From Ophiostoma sp. CBS 140.51 (lineage: Eukaryota > Ascomycota > Sordariomycetes > Ophiostomatales > Ophiostomataceae), in NCBI GenBank assembly GCA_029298735.1, contig JANSLP010000025.1:124001-188000 (forward strand): DNA of 64,000 bases, written 5' to 3'. The notes beneath the pieces are model-generated. The model was not told the DNA's origin and did no database searches. It was given only the letters and a program-made list of their open reading frames with translations. This document shows, piece by piece, positions 1 through 12,500 of the stretch (position 1 is the first letter of the stretch; each line of letters opens with the position of its first letter). Both the position numbers and the translations under genes were made by a program.

Positions 1-337
1 AGCGAGCTTGAAAGAGCTCTTAAAACCCCACCAAAATCGCCAATTGACGACAGTGAATCGTGACACTCTCAAGCTATTTCCCCACATTTCGTCCGCGGCA
101 CTCTTCGACACTGAACATTCATGACATTGTCTGCTCCCGACAACATAAACTTCACTATTTCTCTCAGAGAAGTATTGCTTTAAAACTATTATATAACTCC
201 ATACTTATGAAGGATTTGTCTTCAAAATAAAACGAACGCTAGCCGCCGGAACCATGCTTATGCCGTCACATCTTGTCTATGACTCTACACCTCTATTCTC
301 TTCCCATCTATTTCTTTCTACTCTTTCCTATGCCTTC
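1..337. other. Gene-free left edge
   Basis: AT-rich sequence downstream of the histidinol-phosphatase gene, which is read leftwards. No ORF of note, RNA gene or repeat is seen. It should hold the 3' untranslated region and terminator of that gene, but no specific signal can be assigned. Confidence 0.5.
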
Positions 338-1351
338 CTAAGCCTCCACCTTCAGACTTGCTTCGAATTCAGCCAGAGTTACACTCTTTTCCACCAGCTC
401 GCCTTTTGACCTTGCCCCGTCGGCTGTCTTTGTGTACCTCCGCTCCAGTGTCCACACGTCCTCCACACCCAGACTCTTAAAGTAGGCCAGGCCGCGCCGG
501 TAATTGGTCGCAACATGGGATGTGCCGTGGCTGTCGTCCGACATGGTGAATTTGCCGCCAAGCTTCAGCCATGCCTCGGCAATCGAGCGGCCCGGATACG
601 GCTCGGCCAGGCCTTTGCGCAGGGCCGCCGTGTTGCACTCCAGCCAGCCGCCGTAGCTGGCGACAAACTCCAGGTTGCGCTGGATCTTGGGCCAGACGAG
701 CGTTGAGAGACCGCCAGCGGCTGTGGCTGGGTCGAGAGATGGATCGGCACTCAACAGGCGCACCAGGTCAAAGTGGCCGACAATGCGCGGGCGCAGCGTC
801 TGCAGCATCTCGAGCTGCTGGTCGTAGTAGTCGGCATACAGCAAAACTTCCGGGTCAATGTCCACTGCGGCATCGGTCGAGGTCGCCGCTGCCTTGGTCA
901 CGGCCACATCAATGGCTTCTTGGAAGGTGGCCTTGTCGTAGTCAATCGGTGTCCCCCGGCTGCCCACGTGATGTACCGAGCCGATAAAGTAGTCAATCTC
1001 CGGGTGGGCGGCCAAAGCCTTGATGCGTTTGCCGTCGTCGTCGGCGCCGTGGATCCATTCGCCCTCGAACCCCACGAGAATATGGATCTGGTCGGCATAG
1101 GCCTCACGCAGGCGCACAGCCTCGACAAGGTAGGCCTCATAGCGGGCTGTCAAATCGGCCAGCTTGCCTTCCAGGTCGGTGCCGTCGCCACGCTCTTCCG
1201 GGTACAAATCGGCCGTGTGAGCACGGGGCATATGTTCGGACAGACCCAGAGTCTGGAAGCCGAGGGCGATGGCGCGCTGGACGACCTGTTCGAGGGTGTC
1301 GACGGCGTGGCCGCAGAACTGACCCGAGTGGGAGTGCATCGTGAACGCCAT
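338..1351 (-). CDS. HIS2: Histidinol-phosphatase (PHP family)
   Basis: A 337-residue protein that hydrolyses L-histidinol phosphate to histidinol, the penultimate part of histidine biosynthesis in the cytosol (known for the family). The PHP metal-binding fold is visible: an N-terminal HSHSGQF segment (His6, His8), GLSEHMPR, an internal GFEGEWIHG, IGSVHHVG, IVGHFDLVR, LECNTAAL and a C-terminal SDDSHG. Length matches the yeast enzyme (about 335 residues). The reading frame stays open upstream to 1492, but the first ATG is at 1351, directly before MAFTMHSHSG, so that start is chosen. A TGAGTCT at 1416-1422 is one base away from the Gcn4/CPC1 core TGASTCA, and a TGACGTATGACGT pair of CRE-like half sites lies beside it. 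General amino-acid control is therefore possible but unproven. No intron is needed. Confidence 0.93.
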   Translation of the reverse strand: MAFTMHSHSGQFCGHAVDTLEQVVQRAIALGFQTLGLSEHMPRAHTADLYPEERGDGTDLEGKLADLTARYEAYLVEAVRLREAYADQIHILVGFEGEWIHGADDDGKRIKALAAHPEIDYFIGSVHHVGSRGTPIDYDKATFQEAIDVAVTKAAATSTDAAVDIDPEVLLYADYYDQQLEMLQTLRPRIVGHFDLVRLLSADPSLDPATAAGGLSTLVWPKIQRNLEFVASYGGWLECNTAALRKGLAEPYPGRSIAEAWLKLGGKFTMSDDSHGTSHVATNYRRGLAYFKSLGVEDVWTLERRYTKTADGARSKGELVEKSVTLAEFEASLKVEA

Positions 1352-2423
1352 GGTGGGCAATCTGTATCGGGGGTGGTGTAAGAGTGAGGTGTGACGTATG
1401 ACGTGTTGATATGGATGAGTCTTGTTTTGGTGAACGACGAGGAAGCTCGCGATAAGACTTCTCAGAGCCTCCGGACGTTTTTTTTGTTGCAAAAGAATGT
1501 AAGCTTGAAAGAAAGAGAAGGGAAGAAAGGTAAGAGCACGCCCGCAATTGCAGTCAGATAAGGCTGTGATATGACTTTGGTCTGTCTCAAAGGCCGTTGC
1601 TGAGAAAAAGAATTTTTAGATTTCCTTTTTCGCTCATGTTAGTTGGTGTTAGTGCCGTCGCGGGATTGGCATGCTGTTGACAACCTGTAGCGCAGCGTTT
1701 GTTGAGCGCGTTGTTAGCGGCTTACAGTGGTCGTATCGTCCCGACAGCCGATTGCAACGAATCGGCGACCTGTCATTCGCCACGTTCCAAGCTGAGCCTC
1801 CACGTTTCGCTTGCACCTCCACCAAGGGAATGCAGCGGGCGGCTTCCCGTAACTTTAGTGGGAGGTGTGCTAAAAACAACCTCCAAAACATGTGAAGCCG
1901 CGTTGAACCGATATACTCACACTTCCCCTCTTCTTTTTCGCTTTTCGCCGCGGCGATTGTTTGCTGGTAATTATGTATTCAAAACAATGAGAGAAAACAC
2001 TTTTCCATTCTTTTTTCCTACCTCCATGCCAAGGTATTATGCTATCCAAAAGAGATATCCAAAAAAAGAGACAAAAAAAGAAAACTATGCATTAAGAGAC
2101 TCCATGGCGATGCGTAACAAAGAAGCCTGCAAGAAATATCCAAAAAAGAAATGCCCAAATAGTGAATAGGTGAAGGGAGATGTCGTGTGATATGTCGTGT
2201 GATATGGTGAAGGGTCGTGGTGGGATTGTTGTGAAGGTGTCATGATGGGGGAATAGTAGGTAAAGTATGGTGTGAAAAGTGTGAAAGGGTGCCACAAAGG
2301 GTCAAAAGCCAAAATTATCACGCTCGCCCCTCGAGCTCGTCTTCTCTCCTCCGTCAGGGTATTCGTCTTCGGTGTCCGTCTCATTCGACTTGCGTCGTGT
2401 CGTCATCATCTCTCCCTCCCAAC
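1352..2423. other. Intergenic region with HIS2 promoter
   Basis: This stretch lies between two minus-strand genes. The part near 1352-1560 should be the HIS2 leader and promoter. The rest has only short ORFs without protein-like composition. A perfect 12-bp tandem duplication lies at 2180-2203. Nothing else is recognised. Confidence 0.5.
2180..2203. repeat. 12-bp tandem duplication
   Basis: The unit ATGTCGTGTGAT occurs twice without a gap, followed by a partial ATGGTG. It lies about 220 bp downstream of the stop codon of the 2424-3833 gene. Confidence 0.8.
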
Positions 2424-3833
2424 TTAACGCATCCGTGAGGACTTGTACATCAGCGGTGGCGACACATCAGCGTCCATGTCGTCGATGCCCTCGACAACCT
2501 CGAGTGCCGTGTCTGCCTCGATGGCGGCAGCAACAATAGGACCGCTTCCCGCGCGCGGGGCCGCATTAGGGCCGGACATGCCGAGAAGCGCCTCCTTGGC
2601 ACTCGCTGCAATGCTCGCCGCGTCCCGGCGCATCGACTGCGGCCGGAAGCTCCGCGTCTTAAGCGGCTCATCCAGCGCTTTGAGCGCCTCGGGTTCCTCC
2701 TTTTTCACGCGTTCCATCTCGCGGTCTGCCTGTTCCTTTGTTTCGGCCAGCCGGCGTTTGACATTGCCAATCTCTTCGTTGCAGTCGCCGTCGCGCAAGA
2801 ACTGGTGGGCTGCGTGCTCACACATGGACTGGACGTACTCGAGACCACGGTCGAGCTCATCGTAAACGTCGGTCTTTGTGCCCCCAGCACTAGCCATCCC
2901 GCCCATACCGCCCATACCGCTAATGTTGGGCAATGCACTCTCACGGCCCGACGCACGGAGGTACATGGGCCGACCGGTGGCCATCATACCCGGGGAACGC
3001 ATGTTGAGTGTCCGTCGGTAGTTGAGCTTGGGCAGCTCGTCCGTGCCAGACGGGTCAGCGGCTGCAATAACTCCGCCGTCGGCCTTTTTTGTTGCTGGCG
3101 TTGCCGTATCCACTTCCAGCTTTGGACCGTCTGTGTTGTCAACGGCCATTGTGCTGCCTGCACTAGGATCAACTTCTGGTGGACCCTCTTCCGGCTCAAT
3201 CGTGTCCGGCATCTCTAGCTCCGCCATGCGCTTGATGTGCGCCACTTTCGCCGCCATCTTGGCCTTTCGCATCAGGTTCCGCTGCGCCGACACAAACTTG
3301 ACCAGCTCCTCGAAAAAGGACTGCACGTAGCTGTCATAGTACACAATAATCATGCTGCGCGTGCGGTATTTGGGCGCCGCGGCATCGGCACTGGCTACTG
3401 AGTCGCTGCGCTTGTTGCGTTTCCGCAGTGTCGCACGTGCCCGCGCCTGGGCCACTTCGGCCACCTGTGTCGTCTGCTTGAGGAGGGCCAACCGGGCCCG
3501 CTCGCCGGCACCGGGACTCGTGGGCGAGGCCGTCAGAGCATCCGTCATCATATGTGATACTTTACCGGCAGCGGCCGCCGCCGCATCGTCTCCTAGCTCG
3601 TCATTGAAGGCGGCACCCTCGTCCTGTGGTTTCAGCGACTCAGTAGAGCCCTTGTTGCGGATCGATTTGGCGCGGCCAGGTGTGTTTGGTGCCGTTGACG
3701 ACGACGCTGCTGCTGTCGGGGGGTCGACAAATTTGGCGAGCTCGAGCTGCCGCTGGTCAATCTGGCTGCTCAGGTCGTCCAGCCGCTTGATCCAGTCGGG
3801 GACGTTGGTGATGAGGCCCTTGAGAGCGTCCAT
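2424..3833 (-). CDS. Unrecognised coiled-coil protein
   Basis: A 469-residue protein that I do not recognise. The start is the first ATG in the frame (MDALKGLITNVPDW). The frame stays open upstream to about 3962 but without an ATG. The N-terminus (residues 1-35) is a well-formed amphipathic helix, followed by a Ser/Thr/Ala/Pro-rich stretch. A conserved-looking core around residues 155-205 contains YYDSYVQSFFEELVKFV and an Arg/Lys/Ala-rich helix (RNLMRKAKMAAKVAHIK). Next come an acidic linker (EPEEGPPEVDP), a Gly-Met repeat (GMGGMGGM) and a second helical, charged segment (about 345-385, EEIGNVKRRLAETKEQ). Periodic codon use and contrasting ordered and disordered blocks argue for a real gene. 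No signal peptide, membrane segment or catalytic motif is seen. A structural or scaffold role is only inference. Confidence 0.8.
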   Translation of the reverse strand: MDALKGLITNVPDWIKRLDDLSSQIDQRQLELAKFVDPPTAAASSSTAPNTPGRAKSIRNKGSTESLKPQDEGAAFNDELGDDAAAAAAGKVSHMMTDALTASPTSPGAGERARLALLKQTTQVAEVAQARARATLRKRNKRSDSVASADAAAPKYRTRSMIIVYYDSYVQSFFEELVKFVSAQRNLMRKAKMAAKVAHIKRMAELEMPDTIEPEEGPPEVDPSAGSTMAVDNTDGPKLEVDTATPATKKADGGVIAAADPSGTDELPKLNYRRTLNMRSPGMMATGRPMYLRASGRESALPNISGMGGMGGMASAGGTKTDVYDELDRGLEYVQSMCEHAAHQFLRDGDCNEEIGNVKRRLAETKEQADREMERVKKEEPEALKALDEPLKTRSFRPQSMRRDAASIAASAKEALLGMSGPNAAPRAGSGPIVAAAIEADTALEVVEGIDDMDADVSPPLMYKSSRMR

Positions 3834-6800
3834 GGCCAAATCTTCATTGACGTCCGAGCGAACCGGCCGGACACCAATGGCGGGAAGGGATGTCGAAGGA
3901 GAAGGAATTGTGTGGTTTCCCGAGTAGTCGGAAAGCTCAAAGCACGTCGAGGTGAAGCACAATCACCTCAACGTTGCAGCGAGCAGGTCCGTGAGAACAA
4001 AACGAGAAGCCGAGAAACAAGTCGAGAGTCTGTCTCTGCTGGCGAAGAGGCTACTCTGAGAAGAATATGAGTGCGCGCGCGCGCGTTCGCGAGATATCGT
4101 AAGAGTACTGAAAGAGTCGTCTAGTTTGAGAGCACCATTGTCGTGCCGTCGGGTCTTTCAAGTCGTTGAGTAATTTCTCCAGAAGCGGTTGGAGACAGTC
4201 TATGAGAATGGATATCGCATATTAGCTCCTACGAGTCGTAGTAGTATTATTGTCGGTGATCGTCGTGCTGACTACTGTCTTCTGTATGCAATGTAAAAAG
4301 ACGAGAGTGTTGAAAAGAGTTGTGCGCGTGGGGTTGAGAAAAAGAAGAAGAGAAGTTGATGGGAGTTTACGACGAAATCGAAGACGAGGAAGGAAAACTA
4401 AGACGAAAGGCGAAAGGTCAAAGGGAGATGTGCAAGGCCAGCGCAGGCGGATAGGCCGCCGCCCGGAGATTCAAGGCTAGGGATGTGGGGTTTAGCGCTG
4501 GTGTGCTGATTTGGCATCCGTTTGTGGGTCACAGGCTTCAACAGCTCTCGTTGGCTGTTCTTGGCTGCTTTGTCTTTGCTGTCTTACCTCTCAACGCAGC
4601 CTAAAAAGCGTTTGGGCTAAGCGTTGTCCACCGCGGAAGACCCGGTGCAGGGCATTAACACCAAACAAAGTGGGCAAAGGGACCTAAAGATGATGGCGGA
4701 GTGGAGTCCTCTTTTTTCTTCTTTTGTTTTATTGAACGGCTGCATCACAGGTCGATACGCTGCGACCTGCAAAAGAAAAAAGAGAACGACTTCTCTCACA
4801 GAAGTCGAGCTCTTTCCTCTCTTCTTCTTACCCAAGCTCTTGCCAGTTCGTATACACTCAACAAGGATAATGCTCTCGGGAATTCCGAGGCTCAATACAG
4901 AAAACGTCCGAATTTGGCAGTTGCCGCGAGTCGTCCGAGCTTTCTCGTCCCGCGCCTGCCCTACAAGTATCTTACGAGCTTGCATAGCTGGCAGTGTCGG
5001 TTGGTTGTGTTGGCTTGGAGGTTGGCGGCTGTTGGCTAGCAAGTTCAGAGCAACACCTTACCCTCCCAGGTCAAAGATACAAATAGTACGAGTTATGCGT
5101 CTCATTTTATTTTTACTTTTCTTACGATCCGCTCGCCGTTGAGGAAAATTGGGGCCAACGGATCAAGCCAGAATGCTGTTGTAGACCGCAAAAAGGAAGG
5201 AGCAACACTGGCGGGTTGGGGGAAGATAGGAGGAGACATGCGCGTATTTGCTGCAGGTGGGTGAGGGGCAGGAAGGAGCAAAGAGGGGAGGTGGCGGAAG
5301 GAACCAAATATGGAAAGAACAAAGAATGATTCTACCTCCTGCTCCTTCCTCGTCTGCAGGGTCGCAAAAAAAGGCACAATCAGGACAGCCAAGCCGAAAC
5401 TGACCTGTCAGTGATGTGAAGGAAAGGAAGGAGCCTTCCACGAAGAGACCAAAGAGGGGAGCAAAAAGGACAACACCGGACGAGATGCGTTCTTTCCTCT
5501 GGAGGTGTCCGTACGAAGTACTTTTGTGACTTTTGTGTGTGTACAAGGCGACGCACAAGGAGAGTGGACATGACAGGGGGTCAAAAAGGCGGAAACACGG
5601 GAGCAATTCGGCAGAGCGCATGGCGTAGTGCAAAAGTGAACGTGAAGGATCGTATCCGTGCGGAAGCAAACAGAGAAACACATTTGCTTCTATCATGGTT
5701 GAGATCGAATCTCCACGGAGAGGGCATGAGGAGGAGATGACATGACACAAAATAAGGAAGGAGCTATCCGTACGAGAAAAGTTGAGAGAACGGGAAGGTG
5801 CAAACAGCTGCGACATCAAATTGAATTGAGCGTACCGAAGAAAGAACAATGGACAACCCCAGGAGAAGAAGGCAGGTGCGTTGGCAGACATTTCCTTTCT
5901 CTCCTTTCTCCTGAAAACTGAAAATGGACAAAAACATGTACATTCCAGATTTGTGACTTTTCTCCGTGCTGTCAAATGCCAACATGCCTTTTTCGACAAC
6001 ACGCGAGCCGGGATCGCATCGACTCCTCCAGCGATGTCACCAATCTCTTGCAGGCGTTTTCCCTCACCAATGCACAGTCTACACAAGGCCATAGCAGTTC
6101 AATCGCTCGATCGAGCAGACAGGACGAGAGCAGAGAAATCGAGAAAAGACCTGCATCATCAGCATCTCCAAAATCGACTTGCATATCCTCCCAGCTGATT
6201 CATGTTCTACAGCATGTGCGCGTGCGTGTTCTTCGAGATAACGGACCCTGAGATACTGCTGCCCACCTGTCGCGGCGGGCCGACGCGGTCTTCTCATGCA
6301 TTTTTTTTGTGTAAGTTGCTTCGCCCTCTCTGTACTTTGTACACAATCTCCTCGCGTGTTCGATATTCTAGAAGAGGTATGGAGTACGAGCTGGTGGTCA
6401 ACCCTTCACCATCCATTGGGCAGCGTGATAGTTGCCCTGTTAACAAACAGCAAACAGCAGGGCACATTTCACACTTGACGGACGGCCTGGACGGAGGATG
6501 TGTCCAGAATATGCGGCTGCACTGTTCATTTCGATTTTGCTTCCAAGCAACCCCACCCCAGCCTTCCTTTTGCGTGCTGAGAATACCCTTGCCCCTCAAA
6601 TGCGAACTGACTTGCTCAGGCAGATGTGTGAATGGAAAGCACGCAAGAGGCGGTGTCGAAACTCGACTTTCGAGAACTCGACAGAATGGCCACAAAAATA
6701 GAAGAAGAAGAAAAGAAACTTCTCTGACAACAGAGACCACAAAAACAATGTCTTTGCCAGCCGGAGCAAACGCCTTTCTCGGCGTGAGCGCACAACCTCG

Positions 6801-9524
6801 ACAGGATATCATGACTTTTTTTCAACACGCCAAGACCAAAGAAAATATCAAAATGATCAAAAATATCGAGCACCTCGACACAAAAAATGAGGGTGTGGCG
6901 GAACCTCCAGTTTCGACAGGGGGTGCCCACACGCCGCAGCGGCAAGCCTTCGCTCCTCGATACAACCTTCACGCATGCAGTTTGGCTTGTGTGTGTGCAA
7001 AAGCATGCAGAATGAGAGCAAAAAGAAAATATCTTCTGTCAACCTCATTCACGGCTCGTGGGGGGTTGCGTCGGCCTCCTTTACGTGAAGGCTTGGTCGA
7101 ACTGCGGGATGGGCTGAACAAAATGTATGAGTATACAGCAAATTATTTCAACACTGCTTGTACATTGACACACTGACCACTTCTTGAAATAAGAGGCGAT
7201 CATCGATTCATCAAAACAGCAAAGTTTTGAGAAAAAGCCCTTCACACAACCTACACATAACGGCCGCATCAAGGCTAGCAACATGAAGCCGGCCGCAGCC
7301 TCTTCCCTCTCGCCAAATGCCAAGGTCGTATTAGACAGACGCGTGGAGAAAATAATACGGGTACATGAACGAAAAAGACAGTGATGAGACATGCATCTCG
7401 CATCACAAGTGTCCATAACGTTTTAGACACCGGTCTGGCCTGCACCTTGCCGGGGGTTAGATGACGAGTGCAGAGCATACAAAAAAGGGTCGAGCCTGTC
7501 TGTTGAGACATTCATGAAAGAGGTCCGTGATGCTTCAACAAAATTTGCCTGGATGTACCATACGTCGACGGTACGTCGTACATCTTGCTCCCTTTTCTCC
7601 TCCCGCCCGTTTGCATCTCCAAGTCCATCTCGGAAGCAAATCCGAGTGCGCACGGCCGTCAGACCTCCAGGCACCGTACCGCACCGCACAACCATCAAGA
7701 ACAAGCCATGGCAAAAATAAAAATGACTAGAAGAGAAGGTGCAAGTCGAGAAGGCTGGTTAGACTGAGATGAAATCGTCAAATCTCACGGCTGCAATACG
7801 CAGCACATGGCGAGTTGCATGCAAGTATTACTGACTTGGCAATGCTACCCAGCGTCAATTCTCCCACTTCTATTGAAATCCTGAACATCTCAAAACAGAA
7901 ATCGACTCGCCGGCAGAAACGTCAGAATTTGCACGACTTCATGTCTCTTCCCCAAGGACTCCTTCGGGCCAAGAGATCCGTTTTTACAAATTGACATCGC
8001 CAGGTTTTTCAGTCGCCGATACATCTAAAAAAAACGCCGATATCAAAGAACAATTGACCTGTTTATCCGATCCACAAACAGAACTTTTCTCATACATTTT
8101 TTTCATACATAAAACAAAAAGAGAATTTGAAATAAGGCCGCCACATCATAGATCGCCAAAAGGAGCGAGTGGCAAATTAAAAGACGCGATGCAGTCGTAG
8201 TCACGTCTCTTTGGGCGGCTACGTGCTGCAGGCTGGACCATTCAGGGGTGGTCTGCAACCAAGAAAGCATGAAAGTAATACTGAGGCTGCTCAACACTGG
8301 ACCAGGGCATGGTTCGCAAGCCCGGCGTTGACATCCGGTCCGCTCTCTGACCATATTTTGCACTCGCTCACAACGGCTTTCGACCTTCCATTGCAACGGG
8401 AATGCTCGTTCTTTTCTCTTCTACGGAATTTCGTATGGGGCAATCTGCCATGCCAATGTTGGGTGTGAAATACGAGTGCCCGAAGACCAAATTTTATTTC
8501 ATTTTGAATCGACAGCGGCCAGAACAAGTGCACGGCCATTGAGTTGCCATAAAAAAAAAGCTTCAATGCCATGTCATCACGGAGACATTACCAACAGAGC
8601 ATCACGGTACGGCTTTTCCGACGTCGCGATGGCCCTCCCAACAGCCACAACGTACACACAAGCCATTTCCCCTTGTATCATCGATGACTCGCACACCATT
8701 AAAAGTTCGTGATCTTTCCATCCTAGATCTTGTCGAACCAACTGACATTTCGAATCGGCCAGTGACATGACAGCGTCCAGCGGTCACAAATCAGAAAAAA
8801 GACTATGGAGAAATACAGGATTAAACGAAAGTGTTGGGAATCACATGAGCAAATGGCCACGTCCAGTCCTGCATAACCGCAAGAACGTGAAAACATGAAA
8901 AGCAAAAGGTGGGGGTTGAGACAGGGGACGATGTGGCGTCGACAAGATCAAAACCTGCAGGGTGAATACTTTTTCTGCCGTATTGCATTTTGTTCTCATC
9001 GAGCGTTATTTCTCGATCTTTTTTTATTGACGACAAAAGCAGCTCGTATCGCTGTTACTCTCGAGCGAGTAGCGGTGTATGAAGCATGGGAGGCAAAACA
9101 CGGGGAAACAACAAGAAGGCAACCTCGCACAGATCAACCTTTGCGGAACGCGGAAATCTTGTCCCTGTGCGTCGTTGCCTCCGCTCTCCCCAAATCTACC
9201 CCATATGTGCACTTGTACGGCACTTTGGTTCTCGCACAGCCTGAAGTTCATGCCGGACATGATTCTTGAGAGATGTTTGAAAGTCTGCATCTTACCGGAA
9301 CATCGTACGCAGACCAGCCAATCGTGCAGTCTTTTGCAAACATCGGCGAGATCAACATTGTCTACAGGCTAAACGATCACGGTCACAATGACTATTTATG
9401 CGCATCGATCGATGAGTATCGATTTATTGGGTCTACTAAGAAGGCTATGTGCGTAAGACGAGCCTACACCGCCGTCTATCCTTACCGACAGGACCTTGTT
9501 GCTGAACAGAGCTGCCAATTCAAT
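3834..9524. other. 5.7 kb stretch without a clear gene
   Basis: The first few hundred bases should be the promoter and leader of the 2424-3833 gene and include a (GC)n tract at 4071-4086. The interval ends at the stop codon of the cofactor D gene. In between, GC content falls to roughly half and the strands are purine/pyrimidine skewed. Two ATG-initiated ORFs of more than 300 codons face away from each other (5163-6092 minus, 6202-7176 plus), but neither has protein-family features (see findings). No tRNA, rRNA or transposon remnant is recognised. Confidence 0.5.
4071..4086. repeat. Alternating GC dinucleotide tract
   Basis: (GC)6 flanked by GT and GT gives a 16-bp alternating purine-pyrimidine run, about 240 bp upstream of the ATG at 3833. 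Such tracts can adopt Z-DNA (known). Any function here is unproven. Confidence 0.75.
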
Positions 9525-12500
9525 CTACCTCACGAGACCCAGCTTGCCAGCCAGTGCCTGTAGGGCAGCTGCATCTGCGGCCACCCAATCGACGCCCTTT
9601 AAAACGTCAAAGGAGGCTGACATCGACGATGATGCCGGTTCTCGGTCAGAAGATAAGGTAGTGGGCCCGGCAGCCGGATCAGCATCCGTGCCAGCATCCG
9701 CTTGGTCTAGACCCTGACCCAACCCCAGTCCCCAGAGCTCGTCCACGACTGCGTTTCGGACCCGCGGCCACGGGTGCTGCAAAAGTTCGGCCAGCTTTGC
9801 GCGGGCGACTCGTCCACCTCCTTCTTCACTCGTGGCAGCCCGATCAGACGCTGCTACTGCACCATAGACCTTGACGCAGGCCTCGACTTTGCGCACGCTG
9901 CCGGCCTTTTCGACGGCCTCATTGACTTGGCGGCAGAGGTCGAGCAGGTCGGCATGAGTGGGCGTGGTCGTCGAGTCGGCAGATGTCGGTGGCAAGAAAA
10001 CGCCGGCATTGAACAGGAACGCAATAATTTCAAGTGTGGGGACAACAATACGGTCGGGCGGCGTAATGACTTTGCCGGCTGCGGTGGTTGCTGCCGCACT
10101 AGTTCCGGGCAAGTTGCGCAGCAAAGCTTGCCAGAGACACTGTTGCCGGGCCTGGCGTTTCTCTTGGTCACCCTCGCCGGCATTCACGACATGTTCGACC
10201 ATGGCGGCGCGACTCGCAACGACGAGTTCTTCATTGCCCGTGTCGGCGGACGTGACGTAGCCTCGCATCAGGGCGGCCATCCATTTCGTGGCTGCCGAGG
10301 AGCTAGAGGACGAAATATCTCCTGACTTGGCAGCAGCGGCTGCAATAGAAGACTGGTTGGTGTCGTTCACTTCGGTAATATCCTCCCACAGTCCGAGCAG
10401 ACAGCGAAAGTATGCCTGCGCGGAGAACGGCAGGGACTGCAGGTAGGCAGCACGGTCACCGCCGACAGCTTGGGCAAGGGTTGCTTGAGCAGCCACACGC
10501 ACGCGATCGAGCTTCTCGGTGGCAAGACGCAAGACACGGAAGAAGAGAATACTGGCACCGGCTGGTTTGGGAGTAGCGCCGGAACCCAGAGCAGCCTCTT
10601 GCGTCCAGAGAACCTGGGTTGCGCGCAGGGCGTGCATGCGCACATGGGAACCGACATCACCACGAGCGTCCGTTGTGTAGTCATCGAGTCCGGCAGCAAG
10701 CATCGAGCGGAAGCGGCTGCCGGGAGCAGGTGGTGTGACCGAAGAGGAAGAAGACGTAGACACTGCCGCACGCTGCATCAAGACGGCAGGACATTGTGCG
10801 AGTGCCTGCAAGAGAGCCATACGGGTGTCGATGGACCGGTCAGCAGCCCATCGGCCGATAATGGCACGGCTAATCGGGTCGTCATCACTTGCGACGGTGG
10901 GCTCGACATTCTGAGATGTAATCTCGTGTAAGGGGTAAGCCTTGGTCAGGGCAAACACGTAACCGGTGCCTGTGGTGCCGGAACCGCTGGCACGGGCTTT
11001 GAAGGAGACGGCAGCAGCCGCTTTGGGTTTGCACACGACGCCAGACCAGAAGGCAATGAGTGAATCACGAGTGGGCGGGACTGGCGAGACGGATGGGACG
11101 GTTGTTGAGGTAAAGGGAGCTGACGGTCCAAGAGTGATCAACAAGACGAGTGCAGCGTCGGACGCGGCAGCAATGACATCGGCCTCTTGGCGGCTAAGCC
11201 AGACATTGGGACCGGAGAGACACGCAGCAGCGAGAGTGGTGTAGGTCTTGATGGCTGTGCGGGTCAGAGCAACGGTATCAGAGCCAGCACTCAACGCAAA
11301 AGCTGTGTCCAGAGCAAGTACGGTCTTCTGGAATAGAGGCGCGGGCAGGAGACTGGCCTCGGCGACGAGGGCAGGGCCAGAGATGAGGACAAGGCCTTGT
11401 TCTTTGTCGATATCGGCACCCAACAGTACAGCCGCCTGGACGATGGGAAACGACGATACAATGAGACGGCTAGCAGCCTCAGCCAAGAGTTCGGGACGAC
11501 GGGCAGCACTCAATGCCTTGCACTTTTCCAGGACCTGGTGTAGCTGGTCAAGGACGGAAAGACACAGTTCTGTCATTTTACTAGTCTCGTCCTGACTGAA
11601 AGCAGCACTCTCGGCCAGGGACGGGAAAATGTCGAGGACCGCCGCCAAGGCCAACAAGAAGCCATGGCGCTCTTCGACCTGACGGGCCTGCAAGGTCTTG
11701 ATACGGGCAACGAGGGTGCTCACAGTCGTGGCAAAGTACTCGAGCGGCGTCTTGCCTGGCTCACGGCCCTCGGCTGCCGTTGCCATGAGGTAGGTGACTT
11801 GCCCAAAAGACTGTGCAGCCGTTCGACGAGCACCGGCATCGCCGGCATCGGCAAAGCCGCGCCAGCCGAGCAGTGCCTCGCGGAGAGCAACACCATATAT
11901 GTTGCGGGCCAAGGCCGTGGCACGCTGAGCCACATCAGTGACAGCTCGAGAACGAAGTGCCACGGCATGGTAGTCGACCGCTTGGACCAGTGGGATGCCT
12001 TCGCAGATGGTGTCAGGGTGGCGGCCGATCAGTTCCTGGAGTGCGGCCGAGCTGCCACGACGGATGTTGCCGGCTGGGTCCAGAGAACCAGCGACAACCA
12101 AATCAGTAGCCAGCATCTGCAGCACATTCAGGGGAAGCAGCTCGGCCGTCGTGTACCGTCGAGCCAAAGCCCAGATACCGAAACAGGCGGCATCACGCAC
12201 ATTGGTGCCTGTGGCGCTACCCGAGACACTGCGGCGCTCAAATGCCAGGCCGCGCTGCAGAGCACGCACAATGGCCGGCAGGGCCTCGAGCGGCGGCGAG
12301 CGGCGGTACAGCAAGTGGGCCAACGTCAGCATGAGGCCGTGCCACTCGAGGGGGTCAACAGCTGTGAAATCCAGTTTTCCATTTTGTGCCAGGACGTTCC
12401 TCTCCAATGCTTCGAGGACGGCATCGCTGACTTGGGCAGCCATATCCGGGCGGAGACGAAGCGTGATGATGCTGAGGGCTTTACTAGCAGCAAAGCGGAC

